A DNA stretch of 64,000 bases from Cylindrotheca closterium (GCA_933822405.4 CAKOGP040001335.1:372001-436000), one strand, 5' to 3'; shown: positions 10,082 through 19,246, numbered from the stretch's first letter. The notes: generated by a model from the letters alone, not told the origin. Made by a program: numbers and translations.

Positions 10082-11884
10082 ATGATGCGAACGACTCGAG
10101 CTAGGAGCAAGGCGGCTGTCTATAAAGATGATTCACTTGAAGAGATATCCCAGCAGGTAACTAGTGTTGACGTTCACGAGTCCGTTGAACGGATCCCTCC
10201 AGGTGCCTTCTCGCATTACAACTTCCTTGTGCACATCTGGCTGCCACAAGGTTTGCGAGAGATTGTTGCTAATGCTTTCACATCTTGCATATCTCTAGTG
10301 GAATTCTCCATTCCATCTTCCGTTGAAACAATTGGCGAATATGCATTTTATCACTGCGACAGCCTGGAACTTGTGGTCCTATTGGAAGGGCAGCTTAGAA
10401 CAATAGGCAAGTGCAGTTTCCAAGAGTGCGGCCTAGGGTCCCTATCAATTCCAGCCAGTGTGAATGCTATCGGCGAGTCCGCATTTGCATGCTGTGAAAA
10501 CTTACGACTGGTCATGCTGAGGGAAGGACTTCAGCGGATAGGCGATTATGCTTTCAGAAACTGCTTCAATTTGCAAGAAGTGGACATTCCCCCTACCACA
10601 AGTCTCGGCTTTGAAGCGTTCGAAAAGTGTTTCAGTTTGAAGCGTGTTGGTCTAGCGAATGGACTAACAAACACTGGCAAATGGTCGTTCTTGAGGTGCA
10701 CGTCAATTGGAACTGTGTCTCTACCTCAGACACTGACGAGCATCGACAGTGGAACCTTTTCTTATTGTTCTCAAATCTCCGAGATTTTGCTGCCAGAAGG
10801 GCTAACAGTTATCTGCGACGAAGCTTTCAGCCAGTGTTGTTCACTGAATAAAATTAGAATCCCATCCACTGTGGCGAACATTGGCAGGTTCGCTTTCAGT
10901 TATTGCTTTTCTTTGAAAGAAGTCAATTTCAGAGAGGGGTTGAGGACGATCGAAGCTTCTGCCTTTCTCCAATGACGCTGTTTGTCCGGAATCTCATTTC
11001 CATTTTCGATTGACAAAGTGGGTGCATCCGCATTTGCCTCCTGCAGACAACTGCTGTGTGTCGAGTTCCAAGATGGTCAGGAAACAGAACTCGAGCCCAG
11101 AGTTTTTAATAAATGTGACAGATTGATCAATATTTCGATCCCTTCTTCAATGGAATCATCTGTCTGGGCAAGTGCCTTTGATGAGTGTGGTTCGTTAGAA
11201 CGGGGCGCAGGTGGAAGTGAATATATTGTACAAAGATTGATGGATCGATTTGCAAACCATCCGGTGCACGAAGCTTGCTACAATTCCTCGCTCCCGACTC
11301 TATCTACAATGGTGGCATCTGTTGCCGAATACGAATTAGTGGATAACTTTGGAATGACGCCATTCCATATTGCTGTCACCGCTCCTAAGCTACGGGGATG
11401 CATTTTGGAATGCCTCCTCAATGCAAACACCTTCCCAGTCCTGTTCGAAAGTGACGAGAACGGCAAGACAATGATGGATTATCTTCTCATGCAGACATCA
11501 GCCAAATCAGGAGATTTGATCGATATGGTATTGCACAAAGGAGTCGAAAAAGAAATGTCCGGGTGGGGTCTACCACAATGGAGATCTGAAGTGTCAGGCG
11601 CTATTCATGAGTATTTCGATCGATCGGAAGAACTTTTCCCTCGCACAACATTGGACAGCGTGGGTCAAACATTTGCAAAGTATGTCAAGTTGGAGTCCAC
11701 CTCGCTATTGGAACTGGCATTATGGAACAAGAGAATTCAATACTTTGAACGAGGAAGCAAGAACAAGAGACCGAAAGTTGACCGAGATGCTCCTCGATTG
11801 ATGTGTGGTGCGAATATTGTGATTCCTCACGTTCTTGAATATCTGGGGGGACTCCCGACATTGACCACTTCTATAAATTGGTGA
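10082..11884 (+). pseudogene. BspA-type LRR protein with ankyrin-like tail, broken (or recoded) by one in-frame TGA
   Basis: One continuous frame of 601 codons is split by a single TGA at 10973-10975. The first ATG is at 10082 (MMRTTRARSK); the frame's upstream codons lack an ATG. Residues about 40-360 are some 14 LRR_5 repeats of about 23 residues with the pattern AFxxCxxLxxIxIPxxVxxIG. The TGA falls precisely on the repeat cysteine: the neighbouring repeats read FSYC, FSQC, FSYC, then FLQ-stop, then FASC, FNKC. After the repeats comes the ankyrin-like tail common in diatom LRR_5 proteins (NHPVHEACYNSSLPTL, DNFGMTPFHIAVTAP, CGANIVIPHVLEYL). LRR_5 proteins are thought to bind ligands or partners; the role here is unknown. 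Explanations are a recent nonsense mutation of TGT/TGC, a sequencing error, read-through, or selenocysteine. Everything after the stop still looks like good coding sequence. Confidence 0.85.
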
Positions 11885-12234
11885 CCAACAATATCTGGCT
11901 AGTGATTTCATGTATTCTGCTTTTCTATAGTAGTGACTGTTGCGATACCCTGCGTTTCTTACGGTACAGTAGGTACAGTATGATTCAGATATGGTACCGG
12001 TATGTACCGGTACCGGTAGATACAGTAATGTATTGAATGTCAACTGGCGACTGATCCGACTAAATCACAGCCGTCTGTCATGCAGCTCGCTTCCCCAGCA
12101 ACACGATTGAGTTCTTCCACTGTATACCGGTACTGTACTGCAGCAGCATCACATCGAGGGTCCTGATATAGTTACCGCACACCACCACTACCACAAGCAG
12201 CAAAACCTAGCTATTTCAATAAGATACAAACAAA
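11885..12234. other. Intergenic with a cluster of TACCGGTA palindromes
   Basis: Lies between the LRR gene and CWC15. It contains TACCGGTA at 11995-12002, 12005-12012, 12011-12018 and 12125-12132, embedded in GGTACAGTA-like sequence. A promoter or 5' UTR role for CWC15 is possible but not shown. Confidence 0.7.
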
Positions 12235-12984
12235 ATGACGACCGCGCATAGACCAACGTGGAAGGCAGCTGTTGGACAAGGCAGTGAAGGAGGATGGAGT
12301 GCCGGAGGAGCCCAATCGTCCGGCAAGAGCGTCTTGGACATGGCAGCTCACACCAAGCTAAAAATCCGCACGGGGTCCCAAGTCGTTGACCGCAAAAAGG
12401 CCTTGCGTGAGTCTCTTTTGAAGTTGGAAGAAGCTGAAAAGAAGGCCAACAACCGGAAGATTGGCATGCGAACCTTTGATCCAGAAGAAGAGGAAAGAGG
12501 GAGGCTCCAGTTGCTGAAACAGACAGCGGAAGTAGACGATGAAGCTATACGGAAGAAATACGACGATGACGATGCATCAGGGGGTGGAGACGATGATTCG
12601 GGCGGGGGATGGAGTGACGTTGACGACGATGATGATCTAGATGCTAGCGATTCGGATGAGGATGACAGCGATGATGAAGATGATGAGGCTGCTCTTCAGG
12701 CAGAGTTGGCCAAAATACGAGCGGAACGGGAAGAAAAGAAACGGAAAGAAGCAGAGGCTGCAGCGGCAGTCGAAGGTGCAAAGTTGGAAGAGGCAGCTGT
12801 TATGGGAAACCCTCTTCTTGCCGAAAATGATGCAGATACATCGGCTAGAATGAAGCGGAAGTGGAATGATGATGTAGTGTTTCGAAACCAAGCAAAGGGT
12901 GAACCTGACATCAAGAAGAGATTCATCAACGATACTATCCGAAATGACTTTCACAAGAGGTTCCTCAACAAGTTTATTCGATAG
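12235..12984 (+). CDS. CWC15: Spliceosome protein CWC15 (Cwf15/Cwc15 family)
   Basis: 249 residues, about the usual family length. Cwc15 is a component of the Prp19/NTC-related complex in activated spliceosomes in the nucleus. Both diagnostic ends are present. The N terminus begins MTTAHRPTWKAAVGQG and continues with the SKSVLDMAAHTKLK-type block. The C terminus ends NDDVVFRNQAKGEPD, KKRFINDTIRNDFHKRF and LNKFIR, matching the core that contacts the spliceosome. The middle is an acidic Asp/Ser run (about residues 100-155) followed by a charged helix (AELAKIRAEREEKKRKEAE), also typical. Start ATG at 12235 follows ACAAA. No intron is seen. Confidence 0.97.
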   Translation: MTTAHRPTWKAAVGQGSEGGWSAGGAQSSGKSVLDMAAHTKLKIRTGSQVVDRKKALRESLLKLEEAEKKANNRKIGMRTFDPEEEERGRLQLLKQTAEVDDEAIRKKYDDDDASGGGDDDSGGGWSDVDDDDDLDASDSDEDDSDDEDDEAALQAELAKIRAEREEKKRKEAEAAAAVEGAKLEEAAVMGNPLLAENDADTSARMKRKWNDDVVFRNQAKGEPDIKKRFINDTIRNDFHKRFLNKFIR

Positions 12985-13612
12985 GCTAAAGCAGTAGGCA
13001 AGAGCAGTGCGCATTCGAAATCTATGTCACCCTCAGCATTCTAGAACCCTGCTGTTTCAAATTGATTGTTGATTCATTTATCTAGTCGAGAGCACATTTA
13101 TTGTCTTCCTCGGGATTAATTGGCAGTGGATCGAAAGAAGTCGTCGATACCAACACTGCGATAGAAACTTCGTCTGTCGTGATTTTTTCCGACTTTAATT
13201 TGTCGAACTCGAAACCACCACTCACTTTTACATAAATGGTAGGAAAACAGAACTTCTCAGCGTTCATTACCAGGTGAAAGATACAGATTTGCTCTCGATG
13301 CCAGTTTCAAGTTGCGGCCCAACTTCCGTCGAAAAGGGTTCAAAAAAAGGCTCTCAAAAAACTCCGTCATCATTTATATTCTCCTGGCTATTGGTCTAAT
13401 TCAGTCCCCCGCTGACCCTAATCCCTGTGCTACTATCAAGAGTACGAGTAACATAGCAATAATATGGTGGTAGCTTCAAATCATGAAACAACTAAACAGC
13501 ACATGCAAAATCATAATATATACAAAATCATCTGAGCAGTTATTATGATATGTCGTTAGACTATCCGTATTCTACAGTACAATATGGTTGGAATAGATCT
13601 CGCCTGTTTGCC
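12985..13612. other. Intergenic downstream of CWC15
   Basis: No recognisable gene. A minus-strand ATG frame of 61 codons at 13082-13267 is too short and featureless to call. Confidence 0.5.
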
Positions 13613-13825
13613 TCATGCTGAGATTCGATATCGCTCAAAGACGACATCGAACCTTTCGTTGGCATTCATGGGCTTAATGGCTGTGATCGAGAAGACTGCT
13701 TGGGCAAGTGAGTCTCCGAGTTTGAGTTCCCCAGTCTCTATTATGAGCTTGTCATCAAGCTTTTGTCTCTTGTTGAGGATGATCATGTCATTTGCTGCTG
13801 CATTCCTCGCCGAAAAGTGATGCAT
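13613..13825 (-). CDS. Possible small ORF overlapping the stop of family copy 1
   Basis: 70 codons starting MHHFSARNAAAND. Its ATG shares bases with the TAA of the upstream family copy (TAATG at 13827-13823). The peptide alternates hydrophobic and charged residues (KLIIETGELKLGDSLAQAVF) and reads like a plausible small beta-rich domain, but it resembles nothing I know and is not seen after the other family copies. It could be chance, or coding sequence reached by frameshift from copy 1. The opposite strand is also open here, which lowers confidence. Confidence 0.25.
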   Translation of the reverse strand: MHHFSARNAAANDMIILNKRQKLDDKLIIETGELKLGDSLAQAVFSITAIKPMNANERFDVVFERYRISA

Positions 13826-14145
13826 TAGACTCCCCACTTGTGTCGGAACGAATCATCAAGGCCCGCACTTTCAGAGGAACGCTCACTGGATGAAAAATCG
13901 TTGGTTGAACTTAGTTGACGTTCGGGGCAGTAGATTGGTTCATCGCATTCATCAATGGAAAACTTTGTGGCTGCTGTTCTCACGGTTTCTTTCAGCGATT
14001 GCCGCAGTCCTGCTGGTTGTTCCTCCTGCTTGGCGGGAAGGGGGCTTTTGGGGATACAGACAGCACGATCGTGAACGACAGCGAACGTGCTCACCCCTGT
14101 CTCGAGTTTCAAAGTTTCAAAGTAGCTGTCGAGAGCCACGTTCAT
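13825..14145 (-). CDS. Small-protein array family, copy 1 (106 aa, short form)
   Basis: First of six related genes between 13.8 and 22.7 kb. Function unknown; I do not recognise the family. It starts MNVALDSYFETLKLETG and has block A (LDxYFxxLKLExGVSxF, then HDRA, about residues 4-28) and block B (TKFSIDECDEPIYCPE, about 59-77). It then ends early at SAGLDDSFRHKWGV, without the amphipathic module and the SRWSS and PWRGG blocks of copies 2-5. No signal peptide or membrane segment. It is Ser/Thr-rich with basic-directed sites, so a disordered regulatory or phospho-substrate protein is conceivable (inference). The start is chosen because all six copies align from this Met and copies 1-4 share the leader just before it. 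Confidence 0.72.
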   Translation of the reverse strand: MNVALDSYFETLKLETGVSTFAVVHDRAVCIPKSPLPAKQEEQPAGLRQSLKETVRTAATKFSIDECDEPIYCPERQLSSTNDFSSSERSSESAGLDDSFRHKWGV

Positions 14146-15108
14146 TTTGCAGCTTCAAAAATATGTGAGGATGATGGGAACCAAATCTGTTGCTTCAACA
14201 AAAAAGAGGAAAATGGCGCACTGTTCGCTTCGCGTTTGAAGTTGATCGGATCCGGTGTAAATAACGACACAATCGGTCGTAAATAACAATGTTCGACAGA
14301 AAGCCATCTGAAGAAATGTCGTCGATGGTTGTTCGTAATTGATACTGATCGTATGGTGTCAAAAGAACATGATATTTTGATTTTATCATCTGGGCATAAT
14401 TGTCATTACTTAATTATGAGGGATCGAACCCGATTCGACATCTGTTTGCCGTGCACGTACCAGCCAGTCCCTTGACTTGACAACGCGCTCAACAGTCCCG
14501 CCGCGCTCACATTTCTGGTGAACGATGGAGAAAAAAAGTGAATTGAGATGAAGTTAACCAAGTAGTCCTACATCATAAAGATAGGAAGATTAGATCGTAT
14601 TATAACCAAAGACGACGCCCACGAACGTTGACGATTGGGGATTGGTCCCGATACCAGGAATTAAAAAAGAGGTACTAGGGAGGGGGTGGGCTAATAAAAT
14701 TTAATGAAAACTGGTGGGTTGTATTGTTGCTTCTCAAGTAGTCACAGTTGAAACTTGGCGGGTAAGAGCTTTCGGAATAAACCGGGCTGGTTAAATATCA
14801 ACTCAATTTGTGATTGCAACAGTGATCCTGCTCTTCTTTTAGTTCATAATGAACAATGTCTATCCACAACATTCTCTGGTCCCTAGCAAGATCCAGGACC
14901 CGTAGAGTGAATATTGCCAATCAATCCGAGAAACAGTCTTGTAGTATAGATTTCTTTGCAATGAATGTGATTCATTCGATGCCTCTCAATAAAGAATACT
15001 AGCCCTAGTGACTGATGTTGGTTTCACGTGATATCTCATCGAGACAAGGAGATATCTCATCGAGACAAGGAGGGGAATGCACCTCCTCTCCAAGGTTGAG
15101 CTCTGATG
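14146..15108. other. Intergenic: copy 1 leader/upstream and copy 2 3' module
   Basis: Holds the copy 1 leader (CATATTTTTGAAGC sense, just upstream of its ATG) and upstream motifs (GGTGTAAATAACGACAC at about 14254-14270 and CGTAAATAAC near 14278-14287). From about 14850 it holds the 3' flank module shared with copies 3-5 (AATCCGAGAAA near 14922, then GTGACTGATGTTGG). No other gene is seen. A minus-strand GGGTTCGATCCC at about 14420 resembles a tRNA T-arm but folds poorly. Confidence 0.6.
15030..15071. repeat. 21-bp perfect tandem duplication
   Basis: Two perfect adjacent copies (15030-15050 and 15051-15071) beginning GATATCTCATCGAGACA. They lie in the part of copy 2 that corresponds to the lost C-terminal tail. 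Copies 4 and 5 lack the duplication, so it arose after the family diverged. Confidence 0.95.
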
Positions 15109-15564
15109 CTACTCGCAACATACTTCTGAATGAATAGGGTAGTCGTTCTTCTTTTGGAATGTTGCGGATGACCATCTCGAATCTGCTGTTTTCTCCAGTG
15201 CAACATTGTCCTTGCTTACAGATGGTGTTCGACAAGAGTCATCGATGATCACCCCCAGCGCTTCAACTGAACCAGAGCTTAGATTCACCAGCACTTCAAG
15301 GTCATCAGCGCTGAAGCTTTGAGAGGAAAAGTCCGAGCTCATTTGGCGCGAAGGGCAATGGAGAGGCTCATCGCATTCATCAATGGAAAACTTTGCGGCG
15401 GACGTTCTTGTTAGTGCGTCCCGCCTGAGGGCTTGTTGCGGATTATTTCGCTCGGGGGCAGGCCTTCTGGTTCTTTGGATAGCACGGTCTTGGACAACAG
15501 CGACGTTGCTCACTCCTACTTCGAGTTTCAATGCTGCAAAGTAGTTGTCGAGTGCCGTGCTCAT
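15109..15564 (-). CDS. Small-protein array family, copy 2 (151 aa, tail lost by frameshift)
   Basis: Unknown function; same family as copies 1 and 3-6. It starts MSTALDNYFAALKLEVG (an alternative Met lies three codons upstream at 15573). The frame is open further upstream but has no credible start. Block A is at 1-28, block B (AAKFSIDECDEPLHCPSR) at about 60-78, two amphipathic modules (SADDLEVLVNLS, SGSVEALGVI) at about 90-112, DDSCRTPS, then block D (TADSRWSSATFQKKNDYP). It ends HSEVCCE. Beyond the stop the DNA still matches the tail-coding DNA of copies 4 and 5. Ten bases sit between the CATTCA and GCGAG landmarks where copy 4 has six, so the frame shifts and the IRAQPWRGGAFP tail is lost. 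Confidence 0.75.
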   Translation of the reverse strand: MSTALDNYFAALKLEVGVSNVAVVQDRAIQRTRRPAPERNNPQQALRRDALTRTSAAKFSIDECDEPLHCPSRQMSSDFSSQSFSADDLEVLVNLSSGSVEALGVIIDDSCRTPSVSKDNVALEKTADSRWSSATFQKKNDYPIHSEVCCE

Positions 15565-16428
15565 TTTTGACATCTCCAATTTGAAATCTCCAAAACTATG
15601 CGATAGTTGTAACAAAATAACTATATTTTGAAATGTCGTTTGCAACACGAGGAATGCGAGAGATCTCGACTTTTTTGTTTCGCTTCGATACGATGCTTGA
15701 AATGACTCTGGCGTATTAAAGAACAACCTGTGTTTTGAAAGTGGAGAACTTTTTTTTAATTTCGGCACATGGCGTATTAAATAAAATATATAATATATCA
15801 TAATTATTTTATATAAAAAAAAATATATAGCGGTAAAAGAAGCACCTTCGCCATGCGAAAAATGCCGTTGATAAAATGGTTGTGTTTCCGTCCGTTGCAA
15901 CTACGGGTAATACGTCAACTTGAGGATTTTCAGAGCGAATTCAAACCAAGCGCATCTCTTGCTGGAAAGGTAGAATCTGATATATATATATATATGTAGG
16001 GTTGCAGACGTAGGTTTAGTGCTGTTATTTTATGACTAGATTTTATTATACCGCTAGTAGTATAATTTTTAAAATGAGCACTAGCCGGTGATACCGTCAC
16101 TAACGAAGTAGTCTTTATAATTGGACCTTGGCACGGTGGGAGAGAGACTGGAGCAAGCTTGGCTGATGAGCCATCTTCTACATTGGTGCCTCCATCCTTG
16201 ATCCTGCATCTTTTCGTCTCCTAATGTATATGAATACACATCATCTCAGGTGCTAGGCAATCCAGGATCCAGGTGTGATTGTTACCAATCAATCCGAGAA
16301 ATAGTCTTGTAGTGTCGATTCCTCTCCAATCCACGCAATTCATTCCATGCCATTTGATCGGGAGTAGTGACTGATGTTGGCTGGGTCCACATATTTCATA
16401 AAAAAGAGTGCCGATGAAGTATCCAAGC
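15565..16428. other. Intergenic: copy 2 leader, AT-rich stretch, copy 3 3' module
   Basis: The copy 2 leader (GCATAGTTTTGGAGAT sense, near 15583-15600) has an extra repeat of the GGAGAT element. It is followed by an AT-rich stretch (about 15770-15830), a (TA)n tract (about 15977-15996), and the copy 3 3' module from about 16134 to 16390. No independent gene is seen. Confidence 0.6.
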
Positions 16429-16866
16429 TTACCCTCTGCTAATTCTAGATGAAACTCGTGAATGCATGAGGTGATCGTGTTTCTTTTGCAATGTTGCGGA
16501 CGACCATCTCGAATCTGCTGCTTGCTCAAATACAAACTCATCTTTGCTTGAAGGTGGTGTTCGGTAAGAGTCATCGATGTTCACCAGCGCTCCAAGTGAA
16601 TCAGAGCTTAAGCTTTCGGAGGCAGAGCCCAGACCTGCTGAACTTAATCGGCGCGTAGGACAATAGAGAGGCTCATCGCATTCATCCATGGAAAACTTTG
16701 AGGCTGATGTTTTTGTTAGTGCGTCTCTGAGGGCTTGTTGTGGGTTATTTTGCTTCGGGGTAGGGCTGATTCTTCTTCGCAAAGCACGGTCTTGGACAAT
16801 AGTGAAGTTGCTCATTCCTGTTTCGAGTTTCAAAGCTGCAAAGTATTTGTCGAGTGCAATGCTCAT
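16429..16866 (-). CDS. Small-protein array family, copy 3 (145 aa, tail lost by nonsense change)
   Basis: Unknown function. It starts MSIALDKYFAALKLETG; the reading frame extends upstream without an ATG. It has block A, then block B (ASKFSMDECDEPLYCPTR, about 56-76), one amphipathic module only (SSDSLGALVNIDDSYRTP), and block D (ADSRWSSATLQKKHD). The end reads ISRG-stop. Alignment with copy 4 puts this TAA on the CAA of its RAQPW: AGA GGG TAA GCT TGG against AGA GCG CAA CCT TGG. So the tail was lost by a C-to-T change, a different event from the frameshift in copy 2. Orientation and flanks match copies 2, 4 and 5. Confidence 0.75.
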   Translation of the reverse strand: MSIALDKYFAALKLETGMSNFTIVQDRALRRRISPTPKQNNPQQALRDALTKTSASKFSMDECDEPLYCPTRRLSSAGLGSASESLSSDSLGALVNIDDSYRTPPSSKDEFVFEQAADSRWSSATLQKKHDHLMHSRVSSRISRG

Positions 16867-17994
16867 TTTTTTCAATCTCCAAAAATATGGGAGCGTCGAA
16901 GGAAGACGCTCCTAATAATTCATGCCCAATTACAGCAGTTTTTTACAGGACAGTGCAAGAGCCTTTTAATTGTTCGAAGTGTGACCCGTGATGCGTGTTA
17001 CATGAGAGAACCGAAATCTGGTGTAAATTGGAATAAATACCGTGGCGTTCACATATTGGTCGTGATTCTTGTGCTTACTTTTTTTTCGGCATTTGTTTTA
17101 AATCGACTTTTTGAGGATTTATCAAAAAGGACCGGGATTATCCGAAAGATTTGAGGAAATTCAAACTTCGAACCAAGAGCGGCACCAGGCAGGAGAGGTA
17201 CAGGAAAGCCTGCATCAATTGCTTACTTTATCGCGGCAGTACTCATGATTTGTTAAATCGACAAATGATGATTAAGCAACAAGGAACAGAATAAAAACCG
17301 AAAGATTCGAGGGAATTCAAACTTCGAACCAAGAGCGGCACCAGGCAGGAGAGGTACAGTAAAGCCTGCATCAACTGCTTTACTTCATCGCAGCAGTAAA
17401 CATGATTTCCGAATCTAGTTTTTGAGGATCCATCAACAAGGAATAGAATTATCCGAAAAGATTCATTTCGAGGGAATTCAAACGTAGAACCAAAAACCGG
17501 TAGGAGAGGTGACTATTACAGATCATGCTGTAGTATCGTACAGGTAGGCATGGTACCAGGTACCGGTACATCAAGGAAAGGATTGGTGCTGGAACTAAAA
17601 CGAAGTTAAAAAAACAGAAATATAATAATAGATCACTAGCAGTATATTTCATGAACACTCGTGCGTGCTTTCGTTGCCTTTCTTGTGAAGTAGTCATATA
17701 CTTGGAACTTGTTGGGAGAGAGCTTGCTGGAACAAGCTATACCGGTAGTAGGCAGATGATTTCTCGTCGCCATTGGTGCCAGTAACCTTGATCCTGCATC
17801 TTCTTTTCGCCTTACAATGTGTATCCACACCATACCAGAGCCCTAGTACGATTCAGGACCCTTTTCCGATCGCTGTCAATCATCCGAGAAATAGTCAATA
17901 GTACAACTAGATTTCTCTGCAGTTCGTGCGGCTCATTTATTCGATGTTACTCGATCCTCATGACTAGTGACCTTTATGTTGGCTCAACGTTGCT
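16867..17994. other. Intergenic: copy 3 leader, tandem repeat, copy 4 3' module
   Basis: Holds the copy 3 leader (CCATATTTTTGGAGATTG sense, just upstream of the ATG), an upstream TCTGGTGTAAAT at 17017-17028, the imperfect tandem repeat listed separately, TACCGGTA at 17561-17568 and 17740-17747, and the copy 4 3' module from about 17706. No separate gene is seen. Confidence 0.6.
17141..17510. repeat. Imperfect direct repeat, about 157-bp period
   Basis: Unit 1 (17141-17250) and unit 2 (17298-17407) are near identical over 110 bases (AATTCAAACTTCGAACCAAG, then GCGGCACCAGGCAGGAGAGG). A third, partial and degenerate unit runs from about 17451 to 17510. Fragments of the same CCGAAAGA...AATTCAAACTT sequence recur near 18780, so it is a dispersed component of the array spacers. 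Confidence 0.9.
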
Positions 17995-18489
17995 TCACGC
18001 CGAAGAGGGGAATGCGCCTCCTCTCCAAGGTTGCGCTCTGATGTTGCTCGCGAGACGTGAATGTACAAGGTAGTCGTTTTGCTTTCGTAATTCTGCGGAC
18101 GACCATCTCGAATCTGCTGTTTTGTCCAACGCAACATTAACTTTGTCTGGAGATGGTGTGCGATAAGAGTCATCGATGTTCACCAGCGCTTCAAGTGAAT
18201 CAGAGCTTAGGTTCATCAGAGCTTCAAGGTCATCAGCGCTTAAGCTTTGGGATGAAAAGTCGGAGCTTATTTGGCGCGTAGGACAAAAGAGAGGCTCATC
18301 GCATTCATCCATGGAAAACTTTGTAGCGGATGTTCTTGTTAGTGCGTCCTTGAGAGTTCGTTGTGCGCTGTTTTGCTTGGGGGTAGGCCTGCTGGTTCTT
18401 CGGATTGCACGGTCTTGAACGAGAGCGAAGTTGCTTACTCCTCTTTCGAGTTTCAAAGCTGCAAAGTAGTTCTCGAGTGCCATGCTCAT
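17995..18489 (-). CDS. Small-protein array family, copy 4 (164 aa, full form)
   Basis: Full-length member and the best reference for the family. It starts MSMALENYFAALKLERG. Block A is at 1-28 (VQDRAIRR). Block B (TSATKFSMDECDEPLFCPTR) is at about 58-77. Two amphipathic modules follow at about 88-112 (SADDLEALMNLS, SDSLEALVNIDDSYRTPS), then block D (TADSRWSSAELRKQNDYLVH) and tail block E (NIRAQPWRGGAFPSSA). It is predicted soluble, with only the one conserved Cys pair in CDEPLFC. Upstream it has the shared leader and two GTAAAT-type motifs (18592-18608 and 18635-18646). Function unknown. The CDEPLYCP element with nearby Ser/Arg could be a phospho-binding or docking motif (inference only). Confidence 0.8.
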   Translation of the reverse strand: MSMALENYFAALKLERGVSNFALVQDRAIRRTSRPTPKQNSAQRTLKDALTRTSATKFSMDECDEPLFCPTRQISSDFSSQSLSADDLEALMNLSSDSLEALVNIDDSYRTPSPDKVNVALDKTADSRWSSAELRKQNDYLVHSRLASNIRAQPWRGGAFPSSA

Positions 18490-19246
18490 TTTTTCAAGCT
18501 TCCAAAAGTATGAGACAATTGAAAGTACCTGGTAGGAAAACCGGAAAAACATGCCAGGTGGGCGAGTCTTGGTTGTTCGACTTTTGTCTCTGCCGTAAAT
18601 AACGACATATTCCAAGAGGAGGACATTGAAAATATCTGGCGTAAATTGTTCGCCAGATTCAATATGTATATTGTATTTGTGGAGCGCAAAATGGTCGATT
18701 TTACTGCAGTGATCGTGATATTCAAAATATCATTTATGAGAATGATTCCTTTGTACGAATAATTCCTAATGATAAATTATCCGAAAGAACGCAAAAGAAT
18801 TCAAACTTCCAACCAAAGGAAAGTATCTTGCTTGAGAACTGTCCAATCATTTTTATACTTTAAAATGCTGTATTGAAAATATATATAGGCGTATAGGTAG
18901 GACTATATATAATATATATATATTTGTAAGAGAATTTACATTTTGACAGCGATGTTCCAGAACTTCTCTTGCTTGGAAACTGGTGGTGGCAGAGATGGCT
19001 GATAATATAAGCTCATCGTCTCCATTGGTGCCTTCAATCTTGATTCTGCATATTCATAGTATCTATCCACATCATCTCAGGTGCATAGTACGCTCCAGGA
19101 CTCTGCAGTAGCACGATCGTCGCCAATCTATCTGAACAAAAGTCTTTTGGCATAGATAGATTCCTCCGCAATTCATGCGATATTTGATGCCAATTGAATC
19201 GATCCTCATGAGTAGTGACTTTTTTATGTTGGCTTCAAACTTTTCT
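18490..19246. other. Intergenic: copy 4 leader/upstream and copy 5 3' module
   Basis: Leader CATACTTTTGGAAGCTTG (sense) sits just upstream of the copy 4 ATG. GCCGTAAATAACGACAT is at 18592-18608 and TCTGGCGTAAAT at 18635-18646. An AT-rich (TA)n stretch lies at about 18878-18925. The copy 5 3' module covers about 18961-19246. No independent gene is seen. Confidence 0.6.

Noticed and set aside
11885..12100. SECIS element for the LRR gene's TGA
   Set aside because: An ATGA occurs near 11979 with a GGTACC hairpin after it, but there is no apical AA or paired GA in the right place.
14410..14440. Possible tRNA on the minus strand (GGGTTCGATCCC)
   Set aside because: The T-arm stem has mismatches and no matching D-arm, anticodon arm or acceptor stem could be found around it.
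15565..15900. N-terminal extension of family copy 2
   Set aside because: The frame is open but starts at a non-ATG codon, has AT-rich composition unlike the family, and overlaps the conserved leader.
16221..16574. 117-codon minus-strand frame over the end of copy 3
   Set aside because: It is the shifted frame of the copy 3 tail and 3' module; similar shadows appear in copies 2, 4 and 5.
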